A DNA stretch of 64,000 nt from Symbiodinium natans (taxonomy: Eukaryota; Sar; Dinophyceae; Suessiales; Symbiodiniaceae): the NCBI GenBank assembly GCA_905221605.1, contig CAJNDS010001702.1, positions 122,001 to 186,000 on the forward strand, written 5' to 3'. Positions within the stretch are counted from its first letter, which is position 1, and every line of letters begins with the position of its first letter. The notes beneath the pieces are model-generated. The model had not been told where the DNA came from. It made no database searches and saw nothing but the letters and a program-made list of their open reading frames with translations. The position numbers were made by a program, and so were the translations under genes. Of this stretch, positions 1-6,622 are shown one piece after another.

Positions 1-505
1 ACATGCAGTAGCACGTGTTGACAAAGGTTGCCCCTTGCGTCTGCAACCGCTGCATAGCTGGGACCAGCCAAACACGACTGGTAAGCGGGTTCTCAAGCGA
101 CCATGGCAGGCCGAGCTTTTGACAACACGCTATGACCTGAAGACTGAACTCCAGGAGTTGGTTGCCCTCTTGAACCTTCCTTCGCTCCCATGGCATCAAA
201 GACGGCAGACCAAATAGGCCGGCATGATCATCTCGAAGCGCGCGTGGGCCACGACCATCATCGCGACGAGCGCGGCTCCACGTAATGCACGGCATGCCAA
301 GATGAACCGCTGAGAACTCCCCCTTGGCGATGCGATGCAACAGCACAGCTGCAACCTTAGGCGTGAGTACGTTGCATGCTTCACCATAGTCAATGTCCCA
401 TGCCTCACATGGGATGCCCAGACTCGCACACGCTTGTGACAAGTGCGCACATCCGGAGAAAAGCTCCAGAAAGGGCTTGCTGACTTTCACCGTTTGAGGC
501 CACAT
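1..505 (-). other. Cytosine-methyltransferase-like domain at the C-terminus of the polyprotein, truncated by window edge
   Basis: In the same frame as the reverse transcriptase, about 168 residues are visible from an internal ATG at 505. PFLELFSGCAHLSQACASLG resembles the SAM-binding motif I of C5-cytosine methyltransferases (family form D/E-L-F-S-G). WDIDYG follows at the position of the acidic motif II. LGMPCITWSRAR carries the Pro-Cys pair of motif IV, whose cysteine is the nucleophile in the family. LENP sits where motif VI (ENV) is expected. The catalytic pair is therefore present, but motif I lacks its usual Gly-x-Gly and motif VI is altered. The target-recognition region and motifs VIII-X would lie left of the window. 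DIRS elements are known to carry a methyltransferase domain, and retroelement-borne cytosine methyltransferases have been reported in dinoflagellates. Activity is not shown here. Confidence 0.65.
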
Positions 506-3500
506 TTGGCGAGGACCATTGCTTGCAGTGTAGCTGGGGCAGCTTGCGCTCGTCGTTTGAGCGCCGGGGCCAACTTCTCGAACTGCTGAGCTACCATTGC
601 ATGTTGTTCGTACCGCTTTAAGCTGCTGTCGGCCGCCCAACGCCCTCGATGTTTGACCTCCAACAAACTGCGGTAGTTCTTGAAGCGGTCCCAACTCGCC
701 CCAGAGTGTCTCAACTGGTGAGGCACTGCAAACTTGGACCCCAGTCCTAGTTGTTTGAGAGCACGATGCCATGTGTCGAGCAGCTCCGTGTAGTTCGTGG
801 GAAACAACGCTGCTCCTGATATGGCTGTCATGCACTCGAGCGCTGCTCCGAGCCACGGGATTTCCTTGTTGTCCAGCAGGATGGTCTCGTTGCTTACCTC
901 CACCTTCGACTCCTGGAGGTCGTCCGACGGGTGGAGATTGACAGACCAAACCTGCCCGAGCGACCTGCTTTTCACCAGATCCTGGCGCCGGATCTCGAAG
1001 ACCTCTCCCGGCCGCACGTAAGTGGCGAACATGAAGAGGATGGCCACGCACGCTACAAACTGGTCCGCCTGAAGGACAGTCAGGGCGATCAGGGCGACCA
1101 GTGGCCACGCCAGAGGCGGCCGTGGGACACCTGGGTCGAGGTTCCGCCATCCTTGCATGGACCTTCTTGTTCGCGGGAGCTGTCCTCGACCTGACAAGGC
1201 GGGCCAGCGGTCGGTGACTGCAGCCATGCATTTGACACCCTCGCTGATGTCCCATCCTTCCAAGAAAGCTTGGTTCAGAAACAGGTTCAAGGCGTAGTCC
1301 ACCTCGTCCTCTTTTCGCAGCTTCAACTTCTGGGTTTTGCAAAAGGACTCGAACAGGTTCCACTTGTGGAGGTACTCCTCGCTGGTCCTCGGCGCCACCG
1401 CCGCGGTCTCTAGGAAGGTGTGCCCCTCGTTCCGGTTGCGCGGCTTGCCCGCTGCCACCACTGCCTGGCGTTTGGAAGCCCGGGTGGCTTCGTCCGGCCC
1501 TTGGAGCGCTTTGCGCAGACTGCGCTTGGTGGGAGCTCCCGCAAGCACCCTGGGCGGGACCGACTTCTTCAACTCGGCGAGCACACCCCCATAAGAGCTC
1601 CCGGCCCTGCTCTTTGCTGAAGCAGCTTTTGGACTTGGGGTAGCAGAGGCTTGTGACGGCCTCTTTCGAGCGGCTTTTGGCCGCGGTTTCGGACGGCTTC
1701 TCCTGTTCCCACTGGCGCGAGCCGGCATCAGCCGCGTTGTGTTCAGAGGGGATCCATCTGTGAGTGAAGACGCAGTCGCCCGCAATCGCAAAGGCCGTTG
1801 CACGCCGACAACAAATTAACAGTGGCACAGCTTTAGCCCTACCCCTGTCAAAAGCAAGAACCATGCCCAAATTGTCACCAAGGTGCAAATGTTTCATGCC
1901 ATAGTTGCCCTCAACCCTCATCTTGTGTCGAACCGCTTGCACAGTCCCCCGCCCCTCAAGAAGCGTGATGTGTTCTGGCTTGTGCATGCGGCAAGCAAAT
2001 TGCAATTTCCACTCAGGATGGCACGCGATCTGCACAGGCACATGCTGGAAGTCAAGGTTGAGTTGAAATGGATCTCTCTCTGCTGGGTCAAGTGACATGA
2101 CAGTCTCATGGTGCACAAATGGGTCCAAACACAGAGCCGCATCCCTGGCCTTGGCCAATGGATCTTTTGACTTGAAACGCCACATTTCTCTGCATACGCC
2201 GATCGTTTGAACCTGGCCTGACTCGACGGTCAGAGCAGCTACGGCAGTGCCACTGAGAGAAGCATCGCTAGCCGTAATGGTAGGACACCAAGGCTTACGT
2301 AGATCAGCATAGCACGTCAAGATGAGAGCAGCTGCAATCCTACACTCTTCCGCTGCAGTGCGCCATAAACGACACGGTTTATGATAATTGGCGATCTTGA
2401 AGTCATACACTGAGCGGAAGATGGAGAGAAGGTCCCGGCGCAACATGAATAAGTGAACACAGTGCCCAACGATACGCTCGATGGCTCTGCCGGTAACTTT
2501 AGGGCGCTTGGATAACCAAAGTAACCCAAGCCGGACCTTGTCACGCCTAGCTGCGATAGGATGCACCTCACCCTTTTCACCATCGATGACAAAGCCAAGC
2601 GCCTGGACACGCAACGACGCGTCTTCTTCTTCATGCACCCGGAATCCAACGCTACGCAACTGCTCAACCACCTTGTCCTTTGCACTCTGGACTGCAGCTT
2701 GGTTTGTGCCACAGACATTGAGGTTATCGGCATAGGGAATGAGCAGAGGAGACCCGGCCTCCAGAGAAGGCGGAGGCCTCCCGTCGACCAGGACCTGATC
2801 GGGGCTGCATGCCAATGCCACTGAAGCTTGATGCTGGTGTATTCTCTGTGCAATCCACATGGCCCAACTCCATCCCATCGGGACGACCTTCATCCTAGGG
2901 TACCACAACTCTCCCTCACTCTCCGCAATGACGCCCACACCTGCCGGCAGCGCAGATGCTGGGATCGGCGGCAAGGCGAAGTATCGTCGAAGTCCTTGCG
3001 GCAAGCCAATGGAATAAAAATAGTCGCGGACATCGCTTTGTGCAACAAAAAGGGATTCCCCTTCAGGTAGTTCAAGTTGTGCAAACGTATACCCTGCTGC
3101 GAGCGCGATATCAGGTGGGCGATCGAACTGTTGATTGCTAGCCCTGCAGTCAAGCACTAACCTCAGTTTGCCACTCTTCTTGCTCACAAAGAATGGTGTG
3201 ATGATGCTAGTGGCGGTCCTGTCAAAATCAATCATCCCCCGCTCGAAGATGTCGGAGATGAACTGGGCATAGGCCTTCGGTGAGGATCTAAGGGTGTCGT
3301 CCATGTATGGCTTGATGGGGGAACCATGGCTCACGTCCTCCCCGACAAACATGGTGCTCTCAAATCTCTCCAAAATTTCTCGCCCTTGATCATCTATCAA
3401 AGCCGTGGCCTCAAGAGGTTCGGCCCCCGACTCCGGCAATGACACAAGGTCTCTCTGATAAGCTCTCACACTTCCGGTCCCGCCTCCATCCGACACATAG

Positions 3501-3847
3501 GGAGAAGACGGACAATCAAGCAGAAGCTCACGAATGGCCTCACGCTGGAACACTCTCTCCTGGGAACGGGGTAGGTGAGCAACTCTACGAAGTAAACTCG
3601 ATTGCGAATGCGCCTGGTTTGGAGTGGGCTTCAAAGTGCAGGGCACGTCGAACCCCGCCATAGCGTTCAAGGCATGGATCACCTCGTTGGTCTTGTCAAG
3701 GTTGTCCTTTCGCCTCGCCCTGTGCCTCCTCACACAAGCAGACTCCTTCAAAAACTCATTCCGACTATGTTCGTGCTTGTCGGGCTCAAGAAGCGGCAAC
3801 GGGAGAAGATCTCGCCACCGATCTTCAGCAGAGCAAGGCGCCATCAT
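1..3847 (-). CDS. Reverse transcriptase-RNase H-methyltransferase polyprotein, C-terminus cut
   Basis: One uninterrupted frame runs from ATG at 3847 (the next codon is also ATG; an in-frame TGA lies at 3856-3854) to beyond base 1, at least 1282 residues. Residues 1-190 are unrecognised. Reverse transcriptase follows: SGKLRLVLDCR near 225-235, QSDVRDYFYSIGLPQG near 266-281, VVPMGWSWA near 319-327 and PYADNLNV near 370-377, where the usual YxDD is YADN. RNase H spans about 515-710 with all four acidic residues visible (ASDAS, LLEGRG, LGDNLG, HNAADAGSR). Residues about 711-1110 look like unstructured linker; this DNA also encodes the tyrosine recombinase in another frame. A methyltransferase-like domain starts near 1115. 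It copies element RNA into DNA; whether YADN is active is unknown. The gag-like gene ends 111 bp upstream. Confidence 0.88.
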   Translation of the reverse strand, partial: MMAPCSAEDRWRDLLPLPLLEPDKHEHSRNEFLKESACVRRHRARRKDNLDKTNEVIHALNAMAGFDVPCTLKPTPNQAHSQSSLLRRVAHLPRSQERVFQREAIRELLLDCPSSPYVSDGGGTGSVRAYQRDLVSLPESGAEPLEATALIDDQGREILERFESTMFVGEDVSHGSPIKPYMDDTLRSSPKAYAQFISDIFERGMIDFDRTATSIITPFFVSKKSGKLRLVLDCRASNQQFDRPPDIALAAGYTFAQLELPEGESLFVAQSDVRDYFYSIGLPQGLRRYFALPPIPASALPAGVGVIAESEGELWYPRMKVVPMGWSWAMWIAQRIHQHQASVALACSPDQVLVDGRPPPSLEAGSPLLIPYADNLNVCGTNQAAVQSAKDKVVEQLRSVGFRVHEEEDASLRVQALGFVIDGEKGEVHPIAARRDKVRLGLLWLSKRPKVTGRAIERIVGHCVHLFMLRRDLLSIFRSVYDFKIANYHKPCRLWRTAAEECRIAAALILTCYADLRKPWCPTITASDASLSGTAVAALTVESGQVQTIGVCREMWRFKSKDPLAKARDAALCLDPFVHHETVMSLDPAERDPFQLNLDFQHVPVQIACHPEWKLQFACRMHKPEHITLLEGRGTVQAVRHKMRVEGNYGMKHLHLGDNLGMVLAFDRGRAKAVPLLICCRRATAFAIAGDCVFTHRWIPSEHNAADAGSRQWEQEKPSETAAKSRSKEAVTSLCYPKSKSCFSKEQGRELLWGCARRVEEVGPAQGACGSSHQAQSAQSAPRAGRSHPGFQTPGSGGSGQAAQPERGAHLPRDRGGGAEDQRGVPPQVEPVRVLLQNPEVEAAKRGRGGLRLEPVSEPSFLGRMGHQRGCQMHGCSHRPLARLVRSRTAPANKKVHARMAEPRPRCPTAASGVATGRPDRPDCPSGGPVCSVRGHPLHVRHLRAAGRGLRDPAPGSGEKQVARAGLVCQSPPVGRPPGVEGGGKQRDHPAGQQGNPVARSSARVHDSHIRSSVVSHELHGAARHMASCSQTTRTGVQVCSASPVETLWGELGPLQELPQFVGGQTSRALGGRQQLKAVRTTCNGSSAVREVGPGAQTTSASCPSYTASNGPRQMWPQTVKVSKPFLELFSGCAHLSQACASLGIPCEAWDIDYGEACNVLTPKVAAVLLHRIAKGEFSAVHLGMPCITWSRARRDDGRGPRALRDDHAGLFGLPSLMPWERRKVQEGNQLLEFSLQVIACCQKLGLPWSLENPLTSRVWLVPAMQRLQTQGATFVNTCYCM
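487..1728 (-). CDS. Tyrosine recombinase (phage-integrase fold) nested in the polyprotein ORF
   Basis: This 413-residue protein starts at the first ATG (1728). The frame is open upstream to a TAA near 1815, but only a GTG lies there (1803). The N-terminal ~100 residues are basic and rich in Arg, Pro, Ala and Ser. A SAM-like core-binding part (SEEYLHKWNLFESFCK) follows, then the catalytic domain with the expected set: Arg239 in TYVRPGEVFEIR, His337-x-x-Arg340 in HQLRHSG, Trp364 in KHRGRW, and Tyr373 in SLKRYEQH. Spacing of 24 and 9 residues between Arg, Trp and Tyr fits the family. A candidate Lys lies near residue 275. It would integrate circular element DNA without target duplication. It overlaps the polyprotein frame over its whole length, and its stop codon (489-487) lies at the start of the methyltransferase domain. 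Expression could use leaky scanning, frameshifting or a separate trans-spliced mRNA. Confidence 0.9.
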   Translation of the reverse strand: MPARASGNRRSRPKPRPKAARKRPSQASATPSPKAASAKSRAGSSYGGVLAELKKSVPPRVLAGAPTKRSLRKALQGPDEATRASKRQAVVAAGKPRNRNEGHTFLETAAVAPRTSEEYLHKWNLFESFCKTQKLKLRKEDEVDYALNLFLNQAFLEGWDISEGVKCMAAVTDRWPALSGRGQLPRTRRSMQGWRNLDPGVPRPPLAWPLVALIALTVLQADQFVACVAILFMFATYVRPGEVFEIRRQDLVKSRSLGQVWSVNLHPSDDLQESKVEVSNETILLDNKEIPWLGAALECMTAISGAALFPTNYTELLDTWHRALKQLGLGSKFAVPHQLRHSGASWDRFKNYRSLLEVKHRGRWAADSSLKRYEQHAMVAQQFEKLAPALKRRAQAAPATLQAMVLAKCGLKR

Positions 3848-3958
3848 CCACAATCAAACCAAAACTGCGCGCAAATTGCACGCGGATTAAAAACCCCACC
3901 TCGAGGAAAACAAAGGGGATCACCGAGAGGTAGGAAACAGCGACCCCCTTGGCAGCGC
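3848..3958 (-). other. Short intercistronic gap between gag-like and polyprotein ORFs
   Basis: These 111 bp carry no recognisable signal. The polyprotein frame is closed by TGA at 3856-3854, three codons before its ATG, so a simple readthrough fusion from gag in this frame is excluded. Confidence 0.6.
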
Positions 3959-5140
3959 TTACTTTCCGCCACCGCCGCCTCCCCCCGCTTCTTTCGGGTT
4001 TCGGCGGCCACCACCACGTCTGTTCTCCTGCTCTTCACGCGCCTTGCGCGCCTCCTTGGCGATCGACGCCTGGTCCCGCAGCTCGCTTGCCACGTAGCGA
4101 GCCAAGGTCGGCTCAACCCCATCGCCCTTCCGGTAAGCCCAACCCATGATGACATCAGCTGCACTGTAGTCCGGGTTGGTGGGCGATAGCCGGTGAGCCT
4201 CCCGGATCAACTGCCAACGACGCACCAGCAGCTCGCAACCCTTGAGGTTGGGGATGTTGATCTGGTCGACAGTGATGAATGCCTCCAAGACCCTGGTGAT
4301 CACCTCCATCTCGTACACGGACCTGTCGCCCTTGGCCAACTCATGCGTCCGAACCCAGTGTTCATGATCAGTGACAGGTGTGAGCCCTCGAAGCACCATG
4401 GAACGGACCACCTCCAGGGCGGAAGGGGGCCCGTCCAACTGCAACTTGCCTCCTGGCATGTCGTCCTGAGACATCTGGCTGACAACCTCATTGAAGTCGG
4501 CCCGTCGTTGCCCTTGCCCATCAAAACGCAAAGGAAGAACCCTCAAGTCCCTGGTCTCCATAGTCCCCACCTGGGACTGCGGCACCTGCTTGAGAGCAAC
4601 TAGCAGGCCTGCACCGGCGTCGACGATGGCACGATCACCTAAGTTCACGGCTCCAGCGGGTAAGCCCTGTCCAGCCGGAACCACAACTGATCCGACCCGA
4701 ACGTTGCCTCTGCTTTCAAGGGCAACCCAAACCAGTGGATCAGCAGGAAGGGCAGGTACTGCGGGTGCACCTGGAGCTGGCGCAGGCACAGCTGGGGCTA
4801 CATTTGGTACTGGCGGCAAGCCCAAACCGGCTCGGATGCCTGCAGCATAGAGCCTTGCCTGGTTCATCAAGCGTTGGTAGTCAATCGCTGACATGGCCCC
4901 GAAGGCATACACATGCGCTCGATTCAAACCAGCTGGAACTGCCGCCCCGAGCCCTGGACCTCCATAGTGGAAGGCGGTGAAGTCGGGGTTTAAGTTAGAC
5001 AACTGTTCCTCGTACACATCGTAGTCAGGCGTGATGATCACAAACAGGTCGTTCTGAATGTGCGCTCCAACAAGTCTGGCATGAATGCATGGCGGCACCT
5101 CTCCATAGTTCACGAAGCAAATGTCCCCTTCCGAAATCAT
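3959..5140 (-). CDS. Gag-like structural protein of the retroelement (unrecognised family)
   Basis: This is a 393-residue ORF with ATG at 5140, whose A is shared with the TGA stop of the preceding small ORF (TGATG). Its place, first large ORF upstream of the reverse transcriptase on the same strand, makes it the gag position. Residues 1-90 begin MISEGDICFVNYGEVPPCIH and look globular. Residues ~105-135 are Pro/Ala-rich and probably flexible. A helical region (~215-345) contains LQLDGPPSALEVVRSMVLRG and YEMEVITRVLEAFITVD. The tail is basic and charged (SIAKEARKAREEQENRRGGG), ends in a glycine run, and may bind RNA. There is no CCHC zinc knuckle and no protease motif. The assignment as gag rests on position; I do not recognise the fold. 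Confidence 0.7.
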   Translation of the reverse strand: MISEGDICFVNYGEVPPCIHARLVGAHIQNDLFVIITPDYDVYEEQLSNLNPDFTAFHYGGPGLGAAVPAGLNRAHVYAFGAMSAIDYQRLMNQARLYAAGIRAGLGLPPVPNVAPAVPAPAPGAPAVPALPADPLVWVALESRGNVRVGSVVVPAGQGLPAGAVNLGDRAIVDAGAGLLVALKQVPQSQVGTMETRDLRVLPLRFDGQGQRRADFNEVVSQMSQDDMPGGKLQLDGPPSALEVVRSMVLRGLTPVTDHEHWVRTHELAKGDRSVYEMEVITRVLEAFITVDQINIPNLKGCELLVRRWQLIREAHRLSPTNPDYSAADVIMGWAYRKGDGVEPTLARYVASELRDQASIAKEARKAREEQENRRGGGRRNPKEAGGGGGGGK

Positions 5141-5448
5141 CACTGAAGAGTCAAAGCCAAAGATCCACCAAGGACTCCGCGCTTCCCTTTGCCTTTTGCG
5201 ATGGGAGAGCTGTTGTGCTCTCTCTGGCTAGCCACAAGCCACACAGCGAAGAAACAAATCCAGCTGCCTACCAGGAGAATCACAGCAATCCACAGCTTAA
5301 TGCCAATTGATGATTCTGGTGGGGAGGCACACTCGCAGTGACACACGCAAGGTGCAACTGCTGCCCTCGCCTCAGGCTTGCTCCCCCAGAATTGTGCACC
5401 CCAGGAAAGACCCACGAGAAGCGTCGCCCCAAGCAATGGGATGTCCAT
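5140..5448 (-). CDS. Small two-membrane-segment protein, first ORF of the retroelement
   Basis: A 102-residue ORF with ATG at 5448 and TGA at 5142-5140. Residues 1-20 (MDIPLLGATLLVGLSWGAQF) are hydrophobic, a signal peptide or first membrane helix. A cysteine-rich CVCHCEC motif lies near residues 34-40, followed by a strong membrane helix (about 48-73, KLWIAVILLVGSWICFFAVW). The tail is basic (GKGKRG). The stop overlaps the start of the gag-like ORF as TGATG, an arrangement typical of termination-reinitiation coupling. This and the spliced-leader-like relic 40 bp upstream argue that it is translated from the element mRNA. A membrane protein of this kind is not a standard DIRS component. Its function is unknown, and calling it envelope-like would be unsupported. 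Confidence 0.6.
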   Translation of the reverse strand: MDIPLLGATLLVGLSWGAQFWGSKPEARAAVAPCVCHCECASPPESSIGIKLWIAVILLVGSWICFFAVWLVASQREHNSSPIAKGKGKRGVLGGSLALTLQ

Positions 5449-5488
5449 TCAAACCCTTTCTAACAAGAAACCCTCGAGCAGAAGATGA

Positions 5489-5510
5489 CTTGAGCCAATG
5501 AAGTGTACGG
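5489..5510 (-). promoter_or_regulatory. Relic resembling the dinoflagellate spliced leader
   Basis: Read on the minus strand, the stretch begins CCGTA and ends TTGGCTCAAG, 40 bases before the ATG of the small membrane protein. The dinoflagellate spliced leader (known from the literature) has the same CCGTA start and TTGGCTCAAG end; the 7 bases between differ and one base is inserted. Genomic copies of reverse-transcribed dinoflagellate mRNAs are known to keep such relics. The position suits the 5' end of a trans-spliced retroelement mRNA. A chance 10-base match in 64 kb on both strands is not negligible, so this remains a candidate. Confidence 0.45.
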
Positions 5511-5556
5511 CATCTCCCAGCACTCAGCGACACACTCTCGAACTTCGTACTAACCA

Positions 5557-5626
5557 TAAACCCTAAACCCTAAACCCTAAACCCTAAACCCTAAACCCTA
5601 AACCCTAAACCCTAACCCTAAACCCT
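5557..5626 (-). repeat. Telomere-heptamer block next to the retroelement 5' end
   Basis: About nine perfect CCCTAAA units on the plus strand, with one short unit (CCCTAA) near the end. It begins about 46 bp beyond the spliced-leader-like relic of the retroelement. Confidence 0.95.
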
Positions 5627-5990
5627 GCAAGACATCAGGTGAGTGCCAAGTGAAGCCAGGGTTTAAGTTCAACTCGAAAGGACGAACGGCAATTGGTTGT
5701 CTGCATGACCCGGAAACTGGCACTAAACCCTCAACCTCAAACCCTCAAGCCCTAAACCCTCAAATCCTAAACCCTCAAACCCTGAAACCCTGAAACTCTC
5801 AAATCCTGAAACCCTCACACCCTCATTCCCCAAAAACAGAAAACCCTGACCTCCTAAGCCTAAACCCTAAGCCCCTAACCCTTTAACCATGAAGCCGAAC
5901 CAGGTGAGTCCAACACCATCCACGAAAACCCTACAGGCCCTAGACTTTACCTTCGCCCCGCAGCTACTTAATTAGAATCTCACACTTCTC
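5627..5990. other. Spacer with degenerate CCCTAAA-like motifs
   Basis: Unique sequence with diverged heptamers (CCCTCAA, CCCTGAA, CCCTAAG) concentrated at 5720-5885. No coding signal. Confidence 0.7.
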
Positions 5991-6067
5991 CTAAACCCTA
6001 AACCCTAAACCCTGAACCCTAAACCCTAAACCCTAAACCCTAAACCTAAACCCCAAACCCCAAACCC
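5991..6067 (-). repeat. Telomere-heptamer block, C-rich strand
   Basis: About ten CCCTAAA units with CCCTGAA and CCCCAAA variants at the edges. It faces the G-rich block at 6151-6229 across an 83-bp spacer. Confidence 0.9.
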
Positions 6068-6082
6068 CCGAAGGCCGGCGGC

Positions 6083-6099
6083 TCGCCTGAGGCGAGCTT
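6083..6099. repeat. Short perfect hairpin between opposed telomere blocks
   Basis: GCTCGCC and GGCGAGC flank a three-base loop (TGA), a perfect 7-bp stem inside the spacer separating the C-rich and G-rich blocks. Confidence 0.6.
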
Positions 6100-6150
6100 C
6101 GTCCCAGCCTTGAGTCGAATTTTGAGAATCCGAGGGTATCGGAGCTTAGC

Positions 6151-6229
6151 GTGTAGGGTTTAGGGTTTAGGGTTTAGGGTTTAGGGTTTAGGGTTTAGGG
6201 TTTAGGGTTTAGGGTTTAGGGTTTGGGGT
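6151..6229 (+). repeat. Telomere-heptamer block, G-rich strand
   Basis: About ten TTTAGGG units, opposite in orientation to the block ending at 6067. Confidence 0.95.
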
Positions 6230-6563
6230 TTTTAGGCTTGGGCTTAGGGGCTTAAAGGCTTTAGAGAGGTTCAAAGTTCTCTGAGTTTCTCGTTTGGGGC
6301 TCAAGTTCAGGATTTAGGGTTTAGGGGGGAAAGTCATTTGCTTTTAGGGCTCCAAATTTCGACTTGCAACGTGAAACACAACCAACCTGAAAGACGCACG
6401 TCTGCGCTTCGGCATTGTCGAGAAGTCTAGGTTTTTAGTGGTGTAAGGTTTAGGGTTTCCAGGGACCAAACATCTCCAGACGGGCTAGGGTACAATGTCC
6501 CAGAATTAGGTTCGACGTCCTGGCCAAGTGCTTGTTGAAAATCACGGCGCCGCAGGCCCCCAA
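6230..6563. other. Spacer without recognised features
   Basis: Mixed-composition sequence with a few isolated TTTAGGG units. No ORF with coding character. Confidence 0.6.
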
Positions 6564-6622
6564 GCCCTAAACCCTAAACCCTAAACCCTAAACCCTAAAC
6601 CCTAAACCCTAAACCCTAAACC
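6564..6622 (-). repeat. Telomere-heptamer block
   Basis: Eight near-perfect CCCTAAA units. Confidence 0.95.

Larger units (their letters stand above)
1..5510 (-). mobile_element. DIRS-like tyrosine-recombinase retrotransposon, left part of window, 3' end cut
   Basis: Four open frames lie head to tail on the minus strand: a small membrane protein, a gag-like protein, a reverse transcriptase-RNase H-methyltransferase ORF, and a tyrosine recombinase nested in the last. Reverse transcriptase plus RNase H plus tyrosine recombinase, with no DDE integrase or protease seen, is the signature of DIRS-group retrotransposons, which integrate circular DNA through the recombinase. All frames are open, so the copy is young or under selection. 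The 5' side ends about 46 bp from a telomere-heptamer block. The 3' side runs off the window, so terminal or split repeats and target-site features cannot be seen. DIRS is preferred over Ngaro or Viper because of the C-terminal methyltransferase domain and the extensive overlap of the recombinase with the polyprotein ORF; that sub-assignment is an inference. Confidence 0.85.

Noticed and set aside
196-450. An 84-codon minus-strand ORF and a 60-codon plus-strand ORF at the left edge
   Set aside because: They overlap the methyltransferase-like frame, which carries recognisable motifs; these are out-of-frame shadows.
1729-1803. Start of the recombinase at the GTG at 1803
   Set aside because: GTG is not a normal nuclear start; the first ATG in frame is at 1728. 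Frameshifting from the RT frame in this overlap remains possible but unsupported.
2317-2853. A 178-codon minus-strand ORF within the reverse transcriptase
   Set aside because: The overlapping polyprotein frame carries the RT and RNase H motifs here; this ORF has none.
6285-6310. Second spliced-leader-like phrase (GGGGCTCAAG)
   Set aside because: Only eight bases agree and no ORF follows, so it is likely chance.
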